DNA from: Fodinibius sp964490705
GTDB taxonomy: Bacteria; Bacteroidota; Rhodothermia; Balneolales; Balneolaceae
DNA length: 64,000 nucleotides
Direction: 5' to 3'
Assembly (NCBI GenBank): GCA_964490705.1
Contig: CAZBCG010000001.1
Coordinates: 445,567-509,566 of the forward strand
The notes beneath the pieces were generated by a model. It saw only the letters and a program-made list of their open reading frames with translations, was not told the DNA's origin and searched no databases. Both the position numbers and the translations under genes were made by a program. Below, in pieces: positions 25,633 through 34,882 of this stretch (its first letter is position 1; every line of letters begins with the position of its first letter).

Positions 25633-28600
25633 TTACTTAATTAGCGTCATGGGGATGGTTTGGGATCCCTGGTCGGTTTTGAGTCGGAGAAAATAGACTC
25701 CGCTACTCAAGTTATCGGCATTAAACGGAATGAAGTGAGAACCCGCCTCAAACTCTCGGTCTGCCACTACCCGCACTTTTCTTCCCAGGGTATTATAGAC
25801 TGTCAGCGAAGCGTTTGTTGCTTGCTGGAGGTCGAGTCGAAGTTGGGTATCATCACGGAAAGGGTTGGGATAGTTTTGGAAAAGTTGGGTTTCGGGTGGA
25901 ACGTCATCAGATTTGGCCGTTCCGGTATTTGAAACAGCAAATAAATTGCGCGATCGGGCTTCAGCAATTTGGTTGCGCAGCTCGTTTACATCATCCCCAA
26001 AAACATACACAAAGCCAATTGTTACTTGTGCTCCCGGATTTATGGTGTAGGGCCCCGAAGCGATGACGGAGGATACATCGGTACCACTTACTTCGGTACG
26101 TACTGTTTCTGATTTTAATGCACTACTTTTTTCGCTGTCAGTAAACCCATCGTACAGCCCAAAGGTTAAGGAGTCTGCCTGACTTTCTAAGGTATTGTCG
26201 ATGGCTAATGCCCCGGATAATGGGCCTAAGTGAGCAACGGCCACAACCGGCTGCGTACTCCCGGAGGTGGCATCGGAAAGATATAGCACACTGTCTGCTT
26301 GGCTGTATGATGCATTATTATTGCCGGGATTTCCTAAATCCCAGTCGTTAAACAGTCCGGCATAGACATCTTCTTTAACGACAAAAGAGGAGGGGTTCTG
26401 GATCGTATATTTGACGAATACCACATTGCTGAGGGTAGGTTCATCAAAAGCAAATGTTTCGAGATCAATAATAGTCTGGTTTGCCGTATCGGTGTCGGTC
26501 ACAAACCGGGCACTGCCTGTAACGCCATTGTTAGTAGGTACCGTGGCAAAAACCTGTTGGGGAATAAAGTCGCGGGACAAGTTACCAGAGGCACGGGTCG
26601 CATCAAATATTTGGCCATCAATTTCGAGAATCAGGCCTCCTTCGAATAGTAGATTATCTCCTTCTTGGTAACTACCGGTACCGTCTGGAGTTCGCGGGAT
26701 AAACCCTACTCCGCCCGTTCCTGAAAAGGGATCAGTGAATCCAATAGTGCCTTCGGTACCGAAGGAGGTTTTTACATTATTCCCCGCAACAATATCGTAG
26801 GTTAGGTTGTCGTACTGTAGAATTCCAAAATCTTCGTAATCCTGGTTGTCATTTAAAAAATTAAGGCGCAGTGTTGGGGTTTGACTCAGATCGAAGTTGT
26901 CGGCAAGTGACAGCTCAAAAGAGACATTGACGGTATCACCGTTGGCAATGCTTCCCAGCTGTTGTGTATTAATGCCCAGGTCAATGCCTACATCGGTAAG
27001 GGAGTTGATTCGCAGCTCCACCGGAGAAACGTCGTTGCCTACATTTGTTAAGGTAATATCAAGGAATCCGGGCTCACCCAGGGTGAGTTTGTTGCCGTCG
27101 CCATCTACAAAATCTCGTGAAACAATTTTGAGGCCCGGCAGATTTGTATCGAGGGCACGGAACGCATCAATAGAACCATGACCGAGCCTATTGTTGTATT
27201 CTTCGGGATTTACATCATCAATAAAGGTAGCCGATGCCCGAATTTGTCTGCTGATTCGTTCGGAAGACCAATTGGGATGAATGGCTTTGACCAGCCCGGC
27301 CAAACCACTTACCACAGGTGTAGCCATAGAAGTGCCGGATTTGCTGACCAGGTTTTCTCCGGATGAGGTGCTGAGGATATCGGTGCCCGTGGCCAATACA
27401 TCGAGACGGTAGCCGTAGTTTGAGTAAGAGGCGGCTGATCCATTTGTTTGCACCGACCCCACGGCCAGCACTTTGTCGTATCCCGATGGAAAGCCAACTT
27501 CGTTTACTCCCGCATTGCCAGATGCAGCAATCACGAGCGCCCCCATTTCGGTAGCGAGATTAACGATATCTTGCTCGGCCTGTGAAGCTCCACTCCCGCC
27601 CCAGCTGCAGTTGATAATATCGGCTCCATTTTGAGCAGCATAGACAATGCCGTCAAATCCGAAACCTATTGATCGTGACTCATCGGTGTCGGGGGTGCTG
27701 GGATCATCGGGGATACCCCCCGTTTTTACGGGCATGTAAGTAACATTAAATCCGGCGCCGGCAACTGCGGTTCCATTGTCTGTTTCCGCAGCAGAAATGC
27801 CGGCAACGTGTGTGCCGTGGTCGGTGCCATCTTCTATAGGATTATTGTTCTGTGTTATAGGGTCGCTTACACCGCCAGAAGCCCAGAAATCCCAACCATA
27901 CAGATCATCCGTAAAGTTATTGTTGTCGGCATCCACATCGTCCATGAACGAGGAATCGTTGTGCAGGGCATCTTCAAGCGTAATTTGGCCGTCGCTATTA
28001 TAGTCCTGCCCGTTTTGTTGCAGATACTCATAAATTTCGGTTGATGTAATATCGCCGTCCGCGTTTTGATCAACTTGGGGCTGCAGGGTTGGCGGTACCT
28101 CATCCTGATTGATCCACATATTGTCATCTAAATCGGGGTGTGTATAGTTGACGCCGCCATCATTAATGGCAATGACAACATCCCGAGAACCCTGACTGAG
28201 GTCCCACGCATCCGTAAAATTGTGTGCATCGATAAATTTTTCGAGCTCCGGATCATCAGGGGTGTAGCTCATTGTGCGCAGATACTTTGGTTCGGCATAC
28301 TCCACGCCGGGCATCCGGCTGATTTTTGCAGCTAGCATTTCCGGATTGATATCACGGCTAAAAACCACTTCGCGAATGCGCAGCACATCATCCGCCGAGG
28401 GGTATCGTTGCTGTTGAAGGGATTGCCGCAATTTCTCGGACAACAATGGCCGGTTTTCGCGAACGCTATTACGATAAAGGATCTTCTGTACAGCAGAACG
28501 GGGATCGATCTTCGACCGGGATTTAATCTGCTGCAGTTTTTGATCCGGGGCGTATTTGATAATCAAGCGGTCGGGGAAATAATCAGCTTGCTGACCGAAA

Positions 28601-28662
28601 GAGGTAATTGGTGAGGCAAAAAATAGACAAAGTACAAAAGCAACGAGTAGCTTTTTAATCAT
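25633..28662 (-). CDS. Secreted subtilisin-like (S8) protease with type IX sorting domain
   Basis: 1009 residues. After a signal peptide, a propeptide-like region spans about 30-130. The S8 catalytic domain spans about 140-500 with Asp in INDGGVNYTHPDL, His in DHGTHVAGIS and Ser in SGTSMATPVVSG. A Ca-binding, dockerin-like insertion with two EF-hand-type loops (DQNADGDITSTEI and DYNSDGQITLEDA) splits the Asp and His regions at about 190-235. Beta-sandwich domains follow. The C-terminal 85 residues (QNYPNPFRDDTQLRL, VYNTLGRKV, SSGVYFLRL) are a type A sorting domain that sends the protein through the type IX system to the surface. Confidence 0.92.
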   Translation of the reverse strand: MIKKLLVAFVLCLFFASPITSFGQQADYFPDRLIIKYAPDQKLQQIKSRSKIDPRSAVQKILYRNSVRENRPLLSEKLRQSLQQQRYPSADDVLRIREVVFSRDINPEMLAAKISRMPGVEYAEPKYLRTMSYTPDDPELEKFIDAHNFTDAWDLSQGSRDVVIAINDGGVNYTHPDLDDNMWINQDEVPPTLQPQVDQNADGDITSTEIYEYLQQNGQDYNSDGQITLEDALHNDSSFMDDVDADNNNFTDDLYGWDFWASGGVSDPITQNNNPIEDGTDHGTHVAGISAAETDNGTAVAGAGFNVTYMPVKTGGIPDDPSTPDTDESRSIGFGFDGIVYAAQNGADIINCSWGGSGASQAEQDIVNLATEMGALVIAASGNAGVNEVGFPSGYDKVLAVGSVQTNGSAASYSNYGYRLDVLATGTDILSTSSGENLVSKSGTSMATPVVSGLAGLVKAIHPNWSSERISRQIRASATFIDDVNPEEYNNRLGHGSIDAFRALDTNLPGLKIVSRDFVDGDGNKLTLGEPGFLDITLTNVGNDVSPVELRINSLTDVGIDLGINTQQLGSIANGDTVNVSFELSLADNFDLSQTPTLRLNFLNDNQDYEDFGILQYDNLTYDIVAGNNVKTSFGTEGTIGFTDPFSGTGGVGFIPRTPDGTGSYQEGDNLLFEGGLILEIDGQIFDATRASGNLSRDFIPQQVFATVPTNNGVTGSARFVTDTDTANQTIIDLETFAFDEPTLSNVVFVKYTIQNPSSFVVKEDVYAGLFNDWDLGNPGNNNASYSQADSVLYLSDATSGSTQPVVAVAHLGPLSGALAIDNTLESQADSLTFGLYDGFTDSEKSSALKSETVRTEVSGTDVSSVIASGPYTINPGAQVTIGFVYVFGDDVNELRNQIAEARSRNLFAVSNTGTAKSDDVPPETQLFQNYPNPFRDDTQLRLDLQQATNASLTVYNTLGRKVRVVADREFEAGSHFIPFNADNLSSGVYFLRLKTDQGSQTIPMTLIK

Positions 28663-29070
28663 AAAATGGGGGTTGCGGTGAGAATAAAAGACTGTTAAAT
28701 CTGAAAAGAAGTAATATTCAAAATCGCTTAGAGAAACTAGTATATTATTTTATTCAACATTTATCCAACCTCCTATTATGGCAGATCATACCTCAAATGG
28801 ACCCCCCGTTAATCGCACTTTCTTGGGCAAGTGACTGGTAAAAAGCTGAAAATTAATCCGAAGAAAGAGGGAGCAGTTATCGACGTTAAGCAACCGGATC
28901 CTTTTCCCGAACACAAGTCATAATATTCAGTTAAGGAGCCATCCGAAAAATCAAAATGTTTCGGCAACAAAATTGATTTGCGTCAGTTATTGTAACTGTA
29001 CAAATTATTCGGCAATTTTACAGGCCTTTGAAACGCTTTTCTAATCGAATTTAGCAACAAATTTACGCAC
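28663..29070. other. Intergenic region with a decayed small reading frame
   Basis: Contains the frameshifted small ORF at 28778-28923 and the upstream regions of the divergent subtilisin and outer-membrane genes. Nothing else is recognisable. Confidence 0.5.
28778..28923 (+). pseudogene. Possible frameshifted small protein gene (about 48 residues)
   Basis: ATG 28778 opens MADHTSNGPPVNRTFLGK and stops at once. Adding one G in the GGG run near 28829 joins it to a second frame reading QVTGKKLKINPKKEGAVIDV and ending FPEHKS at 28923. The combined 48-residue polar protein reads naturally, so a single-base deletion in a real gene is plausible. No homologue is recognised and both halves are short, so chance remains possible. 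Confidence 0.3.
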
Positions 29071-29739
29071 ATGATTAAGCAAGTATTAGATTCGCTTTGT
29101 ACTTATTTGGGGATGGCGGCCGGCGCCATACTCCTGATCGGAATTATTTCTCAACCGGTAGCCGCGCAAACCACTGCCCCGGAATCTGCCGATAAATTTG
29201 AATCGCTGCGCTCTGATGTGGGCATTCACGGACTCACCGTAAACCTGCACCAGCTTGGTAATGTAACATACAAGGGGAGCAGAGATTCTCTCCGTTATTA
29301 TGACAGTTCTGAGCTGGAGTTCGTCTATCGCAACGTGCGGATGATGTTTCAGCGGCTGGGTGTGGGATATCAAGTGGTAACGAGTTTTTATACCGGTGGT
29401 GATGGTAATGGATTTGGTGTCGGCAGTTGGGGCGCAGGTCCTATTGTTCGGGCTTATCCATTCAGGAGTGATCAGGTGCAGCCCTATGTACAGCTGAATT
29501 CGCTGTTTGGCAAAGATCTGGGCGTCGGCAAACTGGCCAATACCCGGAACGTTGCGGATGGATTTCGGATTCGTCTTGGTGCCAAAGCGGGAGTTGCCGT
29601 TCGTCTTACGAACAAAATTGGATTATTTGCCGAAGCGGGCTATGAATGGGAGAGCAGCCGATTTTTCCGGGCTGATGCTCGTGCCTTCCAGGCCAATATT
29701 GGCATTGATCTTTACTTGTTTGAATATCTGATTAAGTAG
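29071..29739 (+). CDS. Small outer-membrane beta-barrel protein
   Basis: 222 residues. The signal peptide (IISQPVAAQ) is followed by strands alternating polar and hydrophobic residues, a Gly-rich middle (FYTGGDGNGFGVGSWGAGP) and a typical barrel end (ANIGIDLYLFEYLIK). It resembles the generic outer_membrane_beta-brl/OMP_b-brl group. The function is unknown. The 3' end converges closely with the dehydrogenase gene. Confidence 0.65.
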   Translation: MIKQVLDSLCTYLGMAAGAILLIGIISQPVAAQTTAPESADKFESLRSDVGIHGLTVNLHQLGNVTYKGSRDSLRYYDSSELEFVYRNVRMMFQRLGVGYQVVTSFYTGGDGNGFGVGSWGAGPIVRAYPFRSDQVQPYVQLNSLFGKDLGVGKLANTRNVADGFRIRLGAKAGVAVRLTNKIGLFAEAGYEWESSRFFRADARAFQANIGIDLYLFEYLIK

Positions 29740-29748
29740 CAAGATCTG

Positions 29749-30957
29749 TTAATCAGCAGGCATCTCCTCCAGCTGATAGATTGAGCCGTCAAAGCTGCAG
29801 ATATAGAGTTCATTATTGGCATCAACTCCAAATGATGAGATCGAAAGATCGGTATTGATGAGCTCTTCGTTTTGGGGATTTTCAGGATCTGAGTTGTCCA
29901 GCGCCCAGATGCGTCCGGTACCGAAATCGGCATAAATATAGAGTCCCGTGAGACTGCTGAGAGCAGAACCCCGATACACATATCCGCCGGTAACAGAGAC
30001 GCCCAAATCTCGATCGTATTCCCAAACGGGAAGGGTAAGTCCGGACTGGTCGCAGTCGCTGGGTGGTTCGTAGCAGTGGGTACCTTCCATGATATTCCAG
30101 CCATAATTATTGCCCGCTTCGATGATATCGATTTCTTCGTAGCTGTTTTGCCCCACATCACCGGCCCAAAGCCGACCGTTTTCGGCATCGAAGCTGAATC
30201 GCCACGGGTTGCGCAATCCATAGGCAAAAATTTCTTCACGATAGTCTTGGCTGTTCCCCGCATAGGGATTGTCATCCGGGATACCATAATTCTGCCCGTT
30301 TTCCTGGCTATCTACATCAATGCGCAGAATACTGCCTAGCAAGGTACTGCGATTTTGGCCATTATCTTGCGGATCTCCACCGGAACCACCGTCGCCTACC
30401 GCAATATACAGGTAATCGTCGGGACCAAAGGCCAAATGTCCGCCGTTGTGATTGTCATAAGGCTGAGAAAAACTCAAAATTTCTGTCTCGCTGGATGCAT
30501 CCGCTTGATCAGCATTTTGCCCGGAAACCTGGAAGCGTGAAATGACGGTGCGCGATGGATTGGAGGCCGTATAATTCACATAAAAATAGCCATTGCTTTC
30601 GTAATTGGGATGAAAAGCAAGCCCCAGCAATCCCTCTTCATTACCACCGTCATCCACTTGGTTTTGGATGTCCAAAAATATTGAAGCTTCACTAGTAGAT
30701 TCCTCATTATCAAACACCCGGATGGTACCTTGCTGCTCAACGACAAATAAGCGACTACTGCCATCCCCGGGATGCGTCAATGTCACCGGGCGATTGAATG
30801 ACAGATTGGGAAAGGCCTCTACGGTTTGATAAGTAAATTCTTCGGTTGGCGGGTTTTCGCCGTTACCATCGCCATTTCCATCAGGGTCAGAAGGACCGCT
30901 GCTGCTCGAGCATGCGGCAGAAAAAAGAAGTGCAAAGCAAAAAATAAATAATCGCAT
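29749..30957 (-). CDS. PQQ-type sugar dehydrogenase lipoprotein (GSDH/YliI family)
   Basis: 402 residues with a lipoprotein signal (LLFSAAC) and a Gly/Ser/Asp-rich linker. The remainder is a six-bladed beta-propeller of the glucose/sorbosone dehydrogenase family: PVTLTHPGDGSSRLFVVEQQG, GLLGLAFHPNYESNGYFYVNY, GGHLAFGPDDYLYIAVGDGG, YGLRNPWRFSFD and AGNNYGWNIMEG are the typical strand motifs. Such enzymes oxidise aldoses with PQQ in the periplasm. No PQQ biosynthesis genes are in the window, so the cofactor may be scavenged or the function altered. Confidence 0.87.
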   Translation of the reverse strand: MRLFIFCFALLFSAACSSSSGPSDPDGNGDGNGENPPTEEFTYQTVEAFPNLSFNRPVTLTHPGDGSSRLFVVEQQGTIRVFDNEESTSEASIFLDIQNQVDDGGNEEGLLGLAFHPNYESNGYFYVNYTASNPSRTVISRFQVSGQNADQADASSETEILSFSQPYDNHNGGHLAFGPDDYLYIAVGDGGSGGDPQDNGQNRSTLLGSILRIDVDSQENGQNYGIPDDNPYAGNSQDYREEIFAYGLRNPWRFSFDAENGRLWAGDVGQNSYEEIDIIEAGNNYGWNIMEGTHCYEPPSDCDQSGLTLPVWEYDRDLGVSVTGGYVYRGSALSSLTGLYIYADFGTGRIWALDNSDPENPQNEELINTDLSISSFGVDANNELYICSFDGSIYQLEEMPAD

Positions 30958-31052
30958 AACCGGATGGATTGCAGGTTAAAAGTTCCAATCCAATTATAGC
31001 ATCAATCGGATGCGGAAGTTCCTTTGGCAAGTATCTAAGAAGATTAAACGCA

Positions 31053-31091
31053 ATGAGTGACAAGTCCATTTCATAGGTGCTTGTCACTCAT
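31053..31091 (-). terminator. Probable terminator of the gamma-glutamyltransferase gene
   Basis: Perfect 12-bp inverted repeat ATGAGTGACAAG / CTTGTCACTCAT (31053-31064 and 31080-31091) with a 15-base loop, 37 bases after the stop codon. The minus-strand tail TGCGTTTAAT is only weakly T-rich, so a protein-binding site is an alternative. Confidence 0.5.
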
Positions 31092-31127
31092 CACGCAATG
31101 CTAAATTTAATAGAATGCCCCCTATAA

Positions 31128-32858
31128 TCAGTATCCCGCAGCCTGACCGTCTTTGCGCGATTCCGAAGCGCCGTAATAGACGCCTTCTTCGTGATCCCAC
31201 ATGATTGCCTGATATCCACCGTAGCCGCCTACGTCAAAAGCGACATCATGCCCGCGCTTCATTAGTTCACGAACCGTTTTGTAGGAATACCCCGACTCGA
31301 GATTAAGCGTGCCGCCGTCTTGTAGATAAGCATCAGCCGCATCAGTGGGAGATGTCGATCCGGTATGTCGCCAGCGAGCAGCATCTCCGGCTTCCTGCAG
31401 ATTCATCCCAAAGTCGATCATGTTGGTGATAATCTGCGTATGTCCCTGCGGCTGCATGCCGCCGCCCATTACGCCAAAGCTCATAAACGGTTTGCCGTCC
31501 TTCATCACAAAAGCGGGGATGATGGTGTGGAAGGGACGCTTGCCCGGCTCATAGACGTTGGCATGATCTTTATCCATCGAAAAGAGTTCGCCGCGATCCT
31601 GGAATACAAATCCAGTACTGGGAACTACGATCCCCGATCCCATGCCGCGATAATTACTCTGGATCAGCGATACCATATTGCCCTCTTTGTCGGCAGTGGT
31701 CAGGTAAATGGTGTCGCCCTCTTGGAGTTTTGACATGCCGGGTTTTACATTACTGGAAGCGTAATCTCTGATTTGTTCGGCACGTTTTTTGGCGTATTCT
31801 TTGGAGATTAATTTCTGTACGGGTACGTCGGCAAACTCCATATCCGCATAGAATTTAGCGCGGTCCTCGAAGGCCAGTTTTTTGGCTTCAGTCATTGTAT
31901 GGAGCGCTTCCATGCTGCCGTAGCCCATGGCACTGAGATCAAATTCTTCGAGAATTTGCAGCATCTGCAGCGCGGCAATACCCTGTCCGTTGGGCGGTAG
32001 CTCATACACATCATAGCCGCGGTAGTTTACCGATACGGGATCGACCCAGGTTGAGGTATGCTGCTCAAAATCCTTCTTGCGCAGGTAGCCGCCGTTTTCG
32101 CGCATAAAGGCGTCAATCTTTTTGGCAATTTCGCCTTCGTAAAAGGCATCGCGTCCTTTTTGGGCCAGCAGTTCATAGGTATTCGCCAGCTCAGGTCGCT
32201 TCATAATTTCACCTTTTTCAGGCGCTTCTCCATTCATCGTCATCTCTTCTTTAAATGCCCCGGGGCGGTCGTTGTGGATACGGGCACCGATATCCCAGTA
32301 GAAAGCGATAAGCTCGCTGACGGGGAATCCTTCGCGGGCATATTTTATGGATGGGTTTAGAATTTTATCCATCGACATGCTGCCTAATTTGTTGTGCAAC
32401 TGGAACCAGCCATCCACGGCGCCGGGCACCGAAATGGGAAGCACGCCGTAGGCAGGAATGCCGTCGCCGTCGCGTTCTTCAATCTCTTTTTTCATCTGTT
32501 TATAAGAGAGTCCCAGGGGTGAGCGTCCGCTGGCATTGAGTCCATACAGCTTTTGATCTTCGGCGGACCATACAATCGCAAACAGATCACCGCCGATTCC
32601 ACTGCCGGTGGGTTCCATAAGTCCCAGTGCGGCGTTGGCGGCAATGGCGGCATCAATGGCATTACCCCCGTTTTTGAGGATATCGAGGCCGATTTGTGTA
32701 GCTAATGGCTGACTGGTAGCAACCATCCCATTTTGGCCAATCACCTCAGATCGCGTGGCGAAAGGTTCGCCGGTTACGCGATCGGCCTGGGCTTGCAGGG
32801 AGAAATCAGCAAAAAATAGGAGAACAACAAATCCAACAATAGAAACAACTTTTCTCAT
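31128..32858 (-). CDS. ggt: Gamma-glutamyltransferase
   Basis: A 576-residue exported enzyme (signal ending SLQAQ) that cleaves gamma-glutamyl bonds of glutathione-type compounds and self-processes into two subunits. The nucleophile Thr is expected in GDTIYLTTADKEGNMVSLIQ at about residue 390. The oxyanion GSGIV and FVFQDRGELF follow, then the MSFGVMGGGMQPQGHTQI motif. The N-terminal GGNAIDAAIAANAALG and GIGGDLFAIVW are typical. The length is normal for the family. The enzyme would release amino acids from periplasmic gamma-glutamyl peptides. Confidence 0.92.
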   Translation of the reverse strand: MRKVVSIVGFVVLLFFADFSLQAQADRVTGEPFATRSEVIGQNGMVATSQPLATQIGLDILKNGGNAIDAAIAANAALGLMEPTGSGIGGDLFAIVWSAEDQKLYGLNASGRSPLGLSYKQMKKEIEERDGDGIPAYGVLPISVPGAVDGWFQLHNKLGSMSMDKILNPSIKYAREGFPVSELIAFYWDIGARIHNDRPGAFKEEMTMNGEAPEKGEIMKRPELANTYELLAQKGRDAFYEGEIAKKIDAFMRENGGYLRKKDFEQHTSTWVDPVSVNYRGYDVYELPPNGQGIAALQMLQILEEFDLSAMGYGSMEALHTMTEAKKLAFEDRAKFYADMEFADVPVQKLISKEYAKKRAEQIRDYASSNVKPGMSKLQEGDTIYLTTADKEGNMVSLIQSNYRGMGSGIVVPSTGFVFQDRGELFSMDKDHANVYEPGKRPFHTIIPAFVMKDGKPFMSFGVMGGGMQPQGHTQIITNMIDFGMNLQEAGDAARWRHTGSTSPTDAADAYLQDGGTLNLESGYSYKTVRELMKRGHDVAFDVGGYGGYQAIMWDHEEGVYYGASESRKDGQAAGY

Positions 32859-32919
32859 AGCGTAGAAAATTTATTTAGAATGCACTTTTACTATAAGAAA
32901 AATTGAACTCTTTTGATGT

Positions 32920-32963
32920 AAAAAGGGGAAAAGGGAGAAATGGGAAAACGGAGAAGGGGAAAG
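32920..32963. repeat. Polypurine tract
   Basis: About 44 bases made almost only of A and G in GGGA(A)n-like units, with two pyrimidine interruptions (T at 32941, C at 32949). It lies between the ggt start and the end of the next gene. It could form unusual DNA structure or be low-complexity spacer. Confidence 0.5.
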
Positions 32964-32980
32964 GCGTAAAGGTTGGGAAG

Positions 32981-33439
32981 TTAATTGATATTCAAATCGT
33001 CGTGGGGACGTTTGAGAGAATCCGGCAGATCCTGATCGTCTTCGCGAAGGCGCTCGATATATTTTGCACGCTTGACTACGCCCCGACGAATACCAAAATA
33101 GGTGCCCAGAAAAGCCGAAAAAATCGTAGTTAAAGCGAAAAAAGTTTGCGCTTCTCCAAGTCCTACGTCTTTGGTGTAAATCCAAAAGATGGTGGGCAGG
33201 ATCGTAAAAAATGCCATCAGGTAGCAGATCCAGCTGACATTCATTGCTTTCATCATAAATCGGCGGCTGAACCCAAAGTTGAGATTCAGGTAGATCAGCC
33301 CGAATCCAAATAAAAACAGGTAGCCGGTGGACCCTTCTCTGGCAACGTATTGGATGAAGTTGTGTGATAGCAGAATGATGGCCAGGCCAAAGACGATAGA
33401 GCCGGATACAAAAGCAAAAGTTCGCTGCCAGTTAATCAT
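32981..33439 (-). CDS. Four-helix membrane protein of unknown function
   Basis: 152 residues with four hydrophobic helices (about 8-28, 37-55, 68-88, 97-117) and a charged C-terminal tail (VVKRAKYIERLREDDQDLPD). No domain is recognised. It lies alone between an EnvC-like gene and ggt on the same strand, without a clear operon link. Confidence 0.6.
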   Translation of the reverse strand: MINWQRTFAFVSGSIVFGLAIILLSHNFIQYVAREGSTGYLFLFGFGLIYLNLNFGFSRRFMMKAMNVSWICYLMAFFTILPTIFWIYTKDVGLGEAQTFFALTTIFSAFLGTYFGIRRGVVKRAKYIERLREDDQDLPDSLKRPHDDLNIN

Positions 33440-33520
33440 GCTGAAAATGAAGTTAAAACGTTAAATAATTGCTGTTGCATTGTGATACTGAAAATACCAG
33501 TAATTAAGGACTAAAACCCG

Positions 33521-34882
33521 TTAGTAGGTGCTTGATACGGCATCTGATTGCAGCCAGTTTTCAGGATCCACATTGTCGTTATTTTCGCGAATCATGAAGA
33601 AGAGACTTTCACCCTTGGGAGAGTTTTCATCACCGGCCAGTCCAATGATATCGCCCTGCTGTAGAATATCATTTTTGCGCACCATTACTTGACTTAAGTT
33701 TCCATATGCTGTGATGAAGCGGCCGTGTTTAACTAATACTACATCACCGTAGCTAGGAAAGGGGCGGATAGCGAACGCATAACCAGGGTGCACCACGCGC
33801 ACCGAAGCTTTCGAGTCGGTAACGATTTCAATCCCCAGGTTGGGTGTTTCAGTGCCGTAAATGGGATGCCTTTTTTTCCCAAAATGCTCCGATACCGTTC
33901 GACTGTCCACCGGCCAGGGAAGCCGTCCTTTGTTTTGTGCAAACTGTTTTTCGATCTGCTTAAGGCGTTCCGAATCCATGAAGTTGCCTTTGTCAACAGG
34001 CTCAGAATATTTGGCAACCTCCTTAGCCCGTTTGGTTTCATCTTTAATTTCTTTTGCCGCTTCTAGCTTGCGCTTGCGTTCCTCCTCGAGTCGCGCCAAC
34101 CGGGCTTCCTGTGCTTTACGAATCTCTTTCTCTTCTTCGATAAGCTTCGAAAGCGTACTGTTAAGTTCTTCTTTTTGCTCCTGAATTTTTGTTAATTCCT
34201 GTTTGATTTGGTTCCGATTTTCGCGCAAAAGCGCAACATTTTTTTGCTGCTGCTCCTTCTTTTCGGCCAGCTGTGCTTTTTCCTGTTTTATTTCGGCCAG
34301 CACATCTTCATTTTTTGATCGCGCTTCGACGAGCTGTAGCTTTGTATCCTCCAGCTCTTTTTGCGCCTGCCGGATTTGTTTGGCTTGCTTTTCGCGATAG
34401 GTGTTAAATTTTTCGAGATAGTATGAACGCACCAGCATCTGGTTGATGGATGAGGACGAGAAAATGAGTGCCAGTTGCGACGTACGCCCGTGTTTGTACA
34501 GATAGTCAAGTGTCTCTTTATAATTTTCAATCAGCGTTTTTAACTCTTCCCGCTTTTGCTCAAGCGCATTGGTGGTGACGTCAATTTCTTGTTCAATCTG
34601 AGACTGCTCGTCCTGCAGTTTATTCAGCTTTTGATCCTGTAGTGCAATCAGGTTTTTGAGATTCTGATACTTTTCGTGGAGTGCTTCATATTTTTTCCCC
34701 GCTAGTTGCAGTCGCTCTTCATACTTCTGGATCTGCTCGTTGAGCTGCTCAATCTCGGCCCGGGTGCTTTTTTGTTTTTCGATGACCTTCGATCGCATCT
34801 GTTGATAGTCTTGCCCGTAGGCGCCGACAGCCCCCACCAACAGGCCAACAAATAATGTTATGGAAAGAAAGCGAATATTCAT
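33521..34882 (-). CDS. EnvC-like murein hydrolase activator with degenerate LytM domain
   Basis: 453 residues. After a signal peptide, a long coiled coil spans about 25-285 with heptad-rich Glu/Lys/Gln sequence. The C-terminal LytM/M23 domain (about 330-445) lacks most zinc ligands of active endopeptidases: NLGIEI stands where HxGID is expected and LFFMIREN where LHFEIR is expected; only VKHGRFITAYGNLS is conserved. This fits an EnvC/NlpD-type activator of amidases rather than an enzyme. Its ATG overlaps the stop of the DUF4292 gene (TAATG), so it is translationally coupled. The operon has a TPR protein first. Confidence 0.85.
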   Translation of the reverse strand: MNIRFLSITLFVGLLVGAVGAYGQDYQQMRSKVIEKQKSTRAEIEQLNEQIQKYEERLQLAGKKYEALHEKYQNLKNLIALQDQKLNKLQDEQSQIEQEIDVTTNALEQKREELKTLIENYKETLDYLYKHGRTSQLALIFSSSSINQMLVRSYYLEKFNTYREKQAKQIRQAQKELEDTKLQLVEARSKNEDVLAEIKQEKAQLAEKKEQQQKNVALLRENRNQIKQELTKIQEQKEELNSTLSKLIEEEKEIRKAQEARLARLEEERKRKLEAAKEIKDETKRAKEVAKYSEPVDKGNFMDSERLKQIEKQFAQNKGRLPWPVDSRTVSEHFGKKRHPIYGTETPNLGIEIVTDSKASVRVVHPGYAFAIRPFPSYGDVVLVKHGRFITAYGNLSQVMVRKNDILQQGDIIGLAGDENSPKGESLFFMIRENNDNVDPENWLQSDAVSSTY

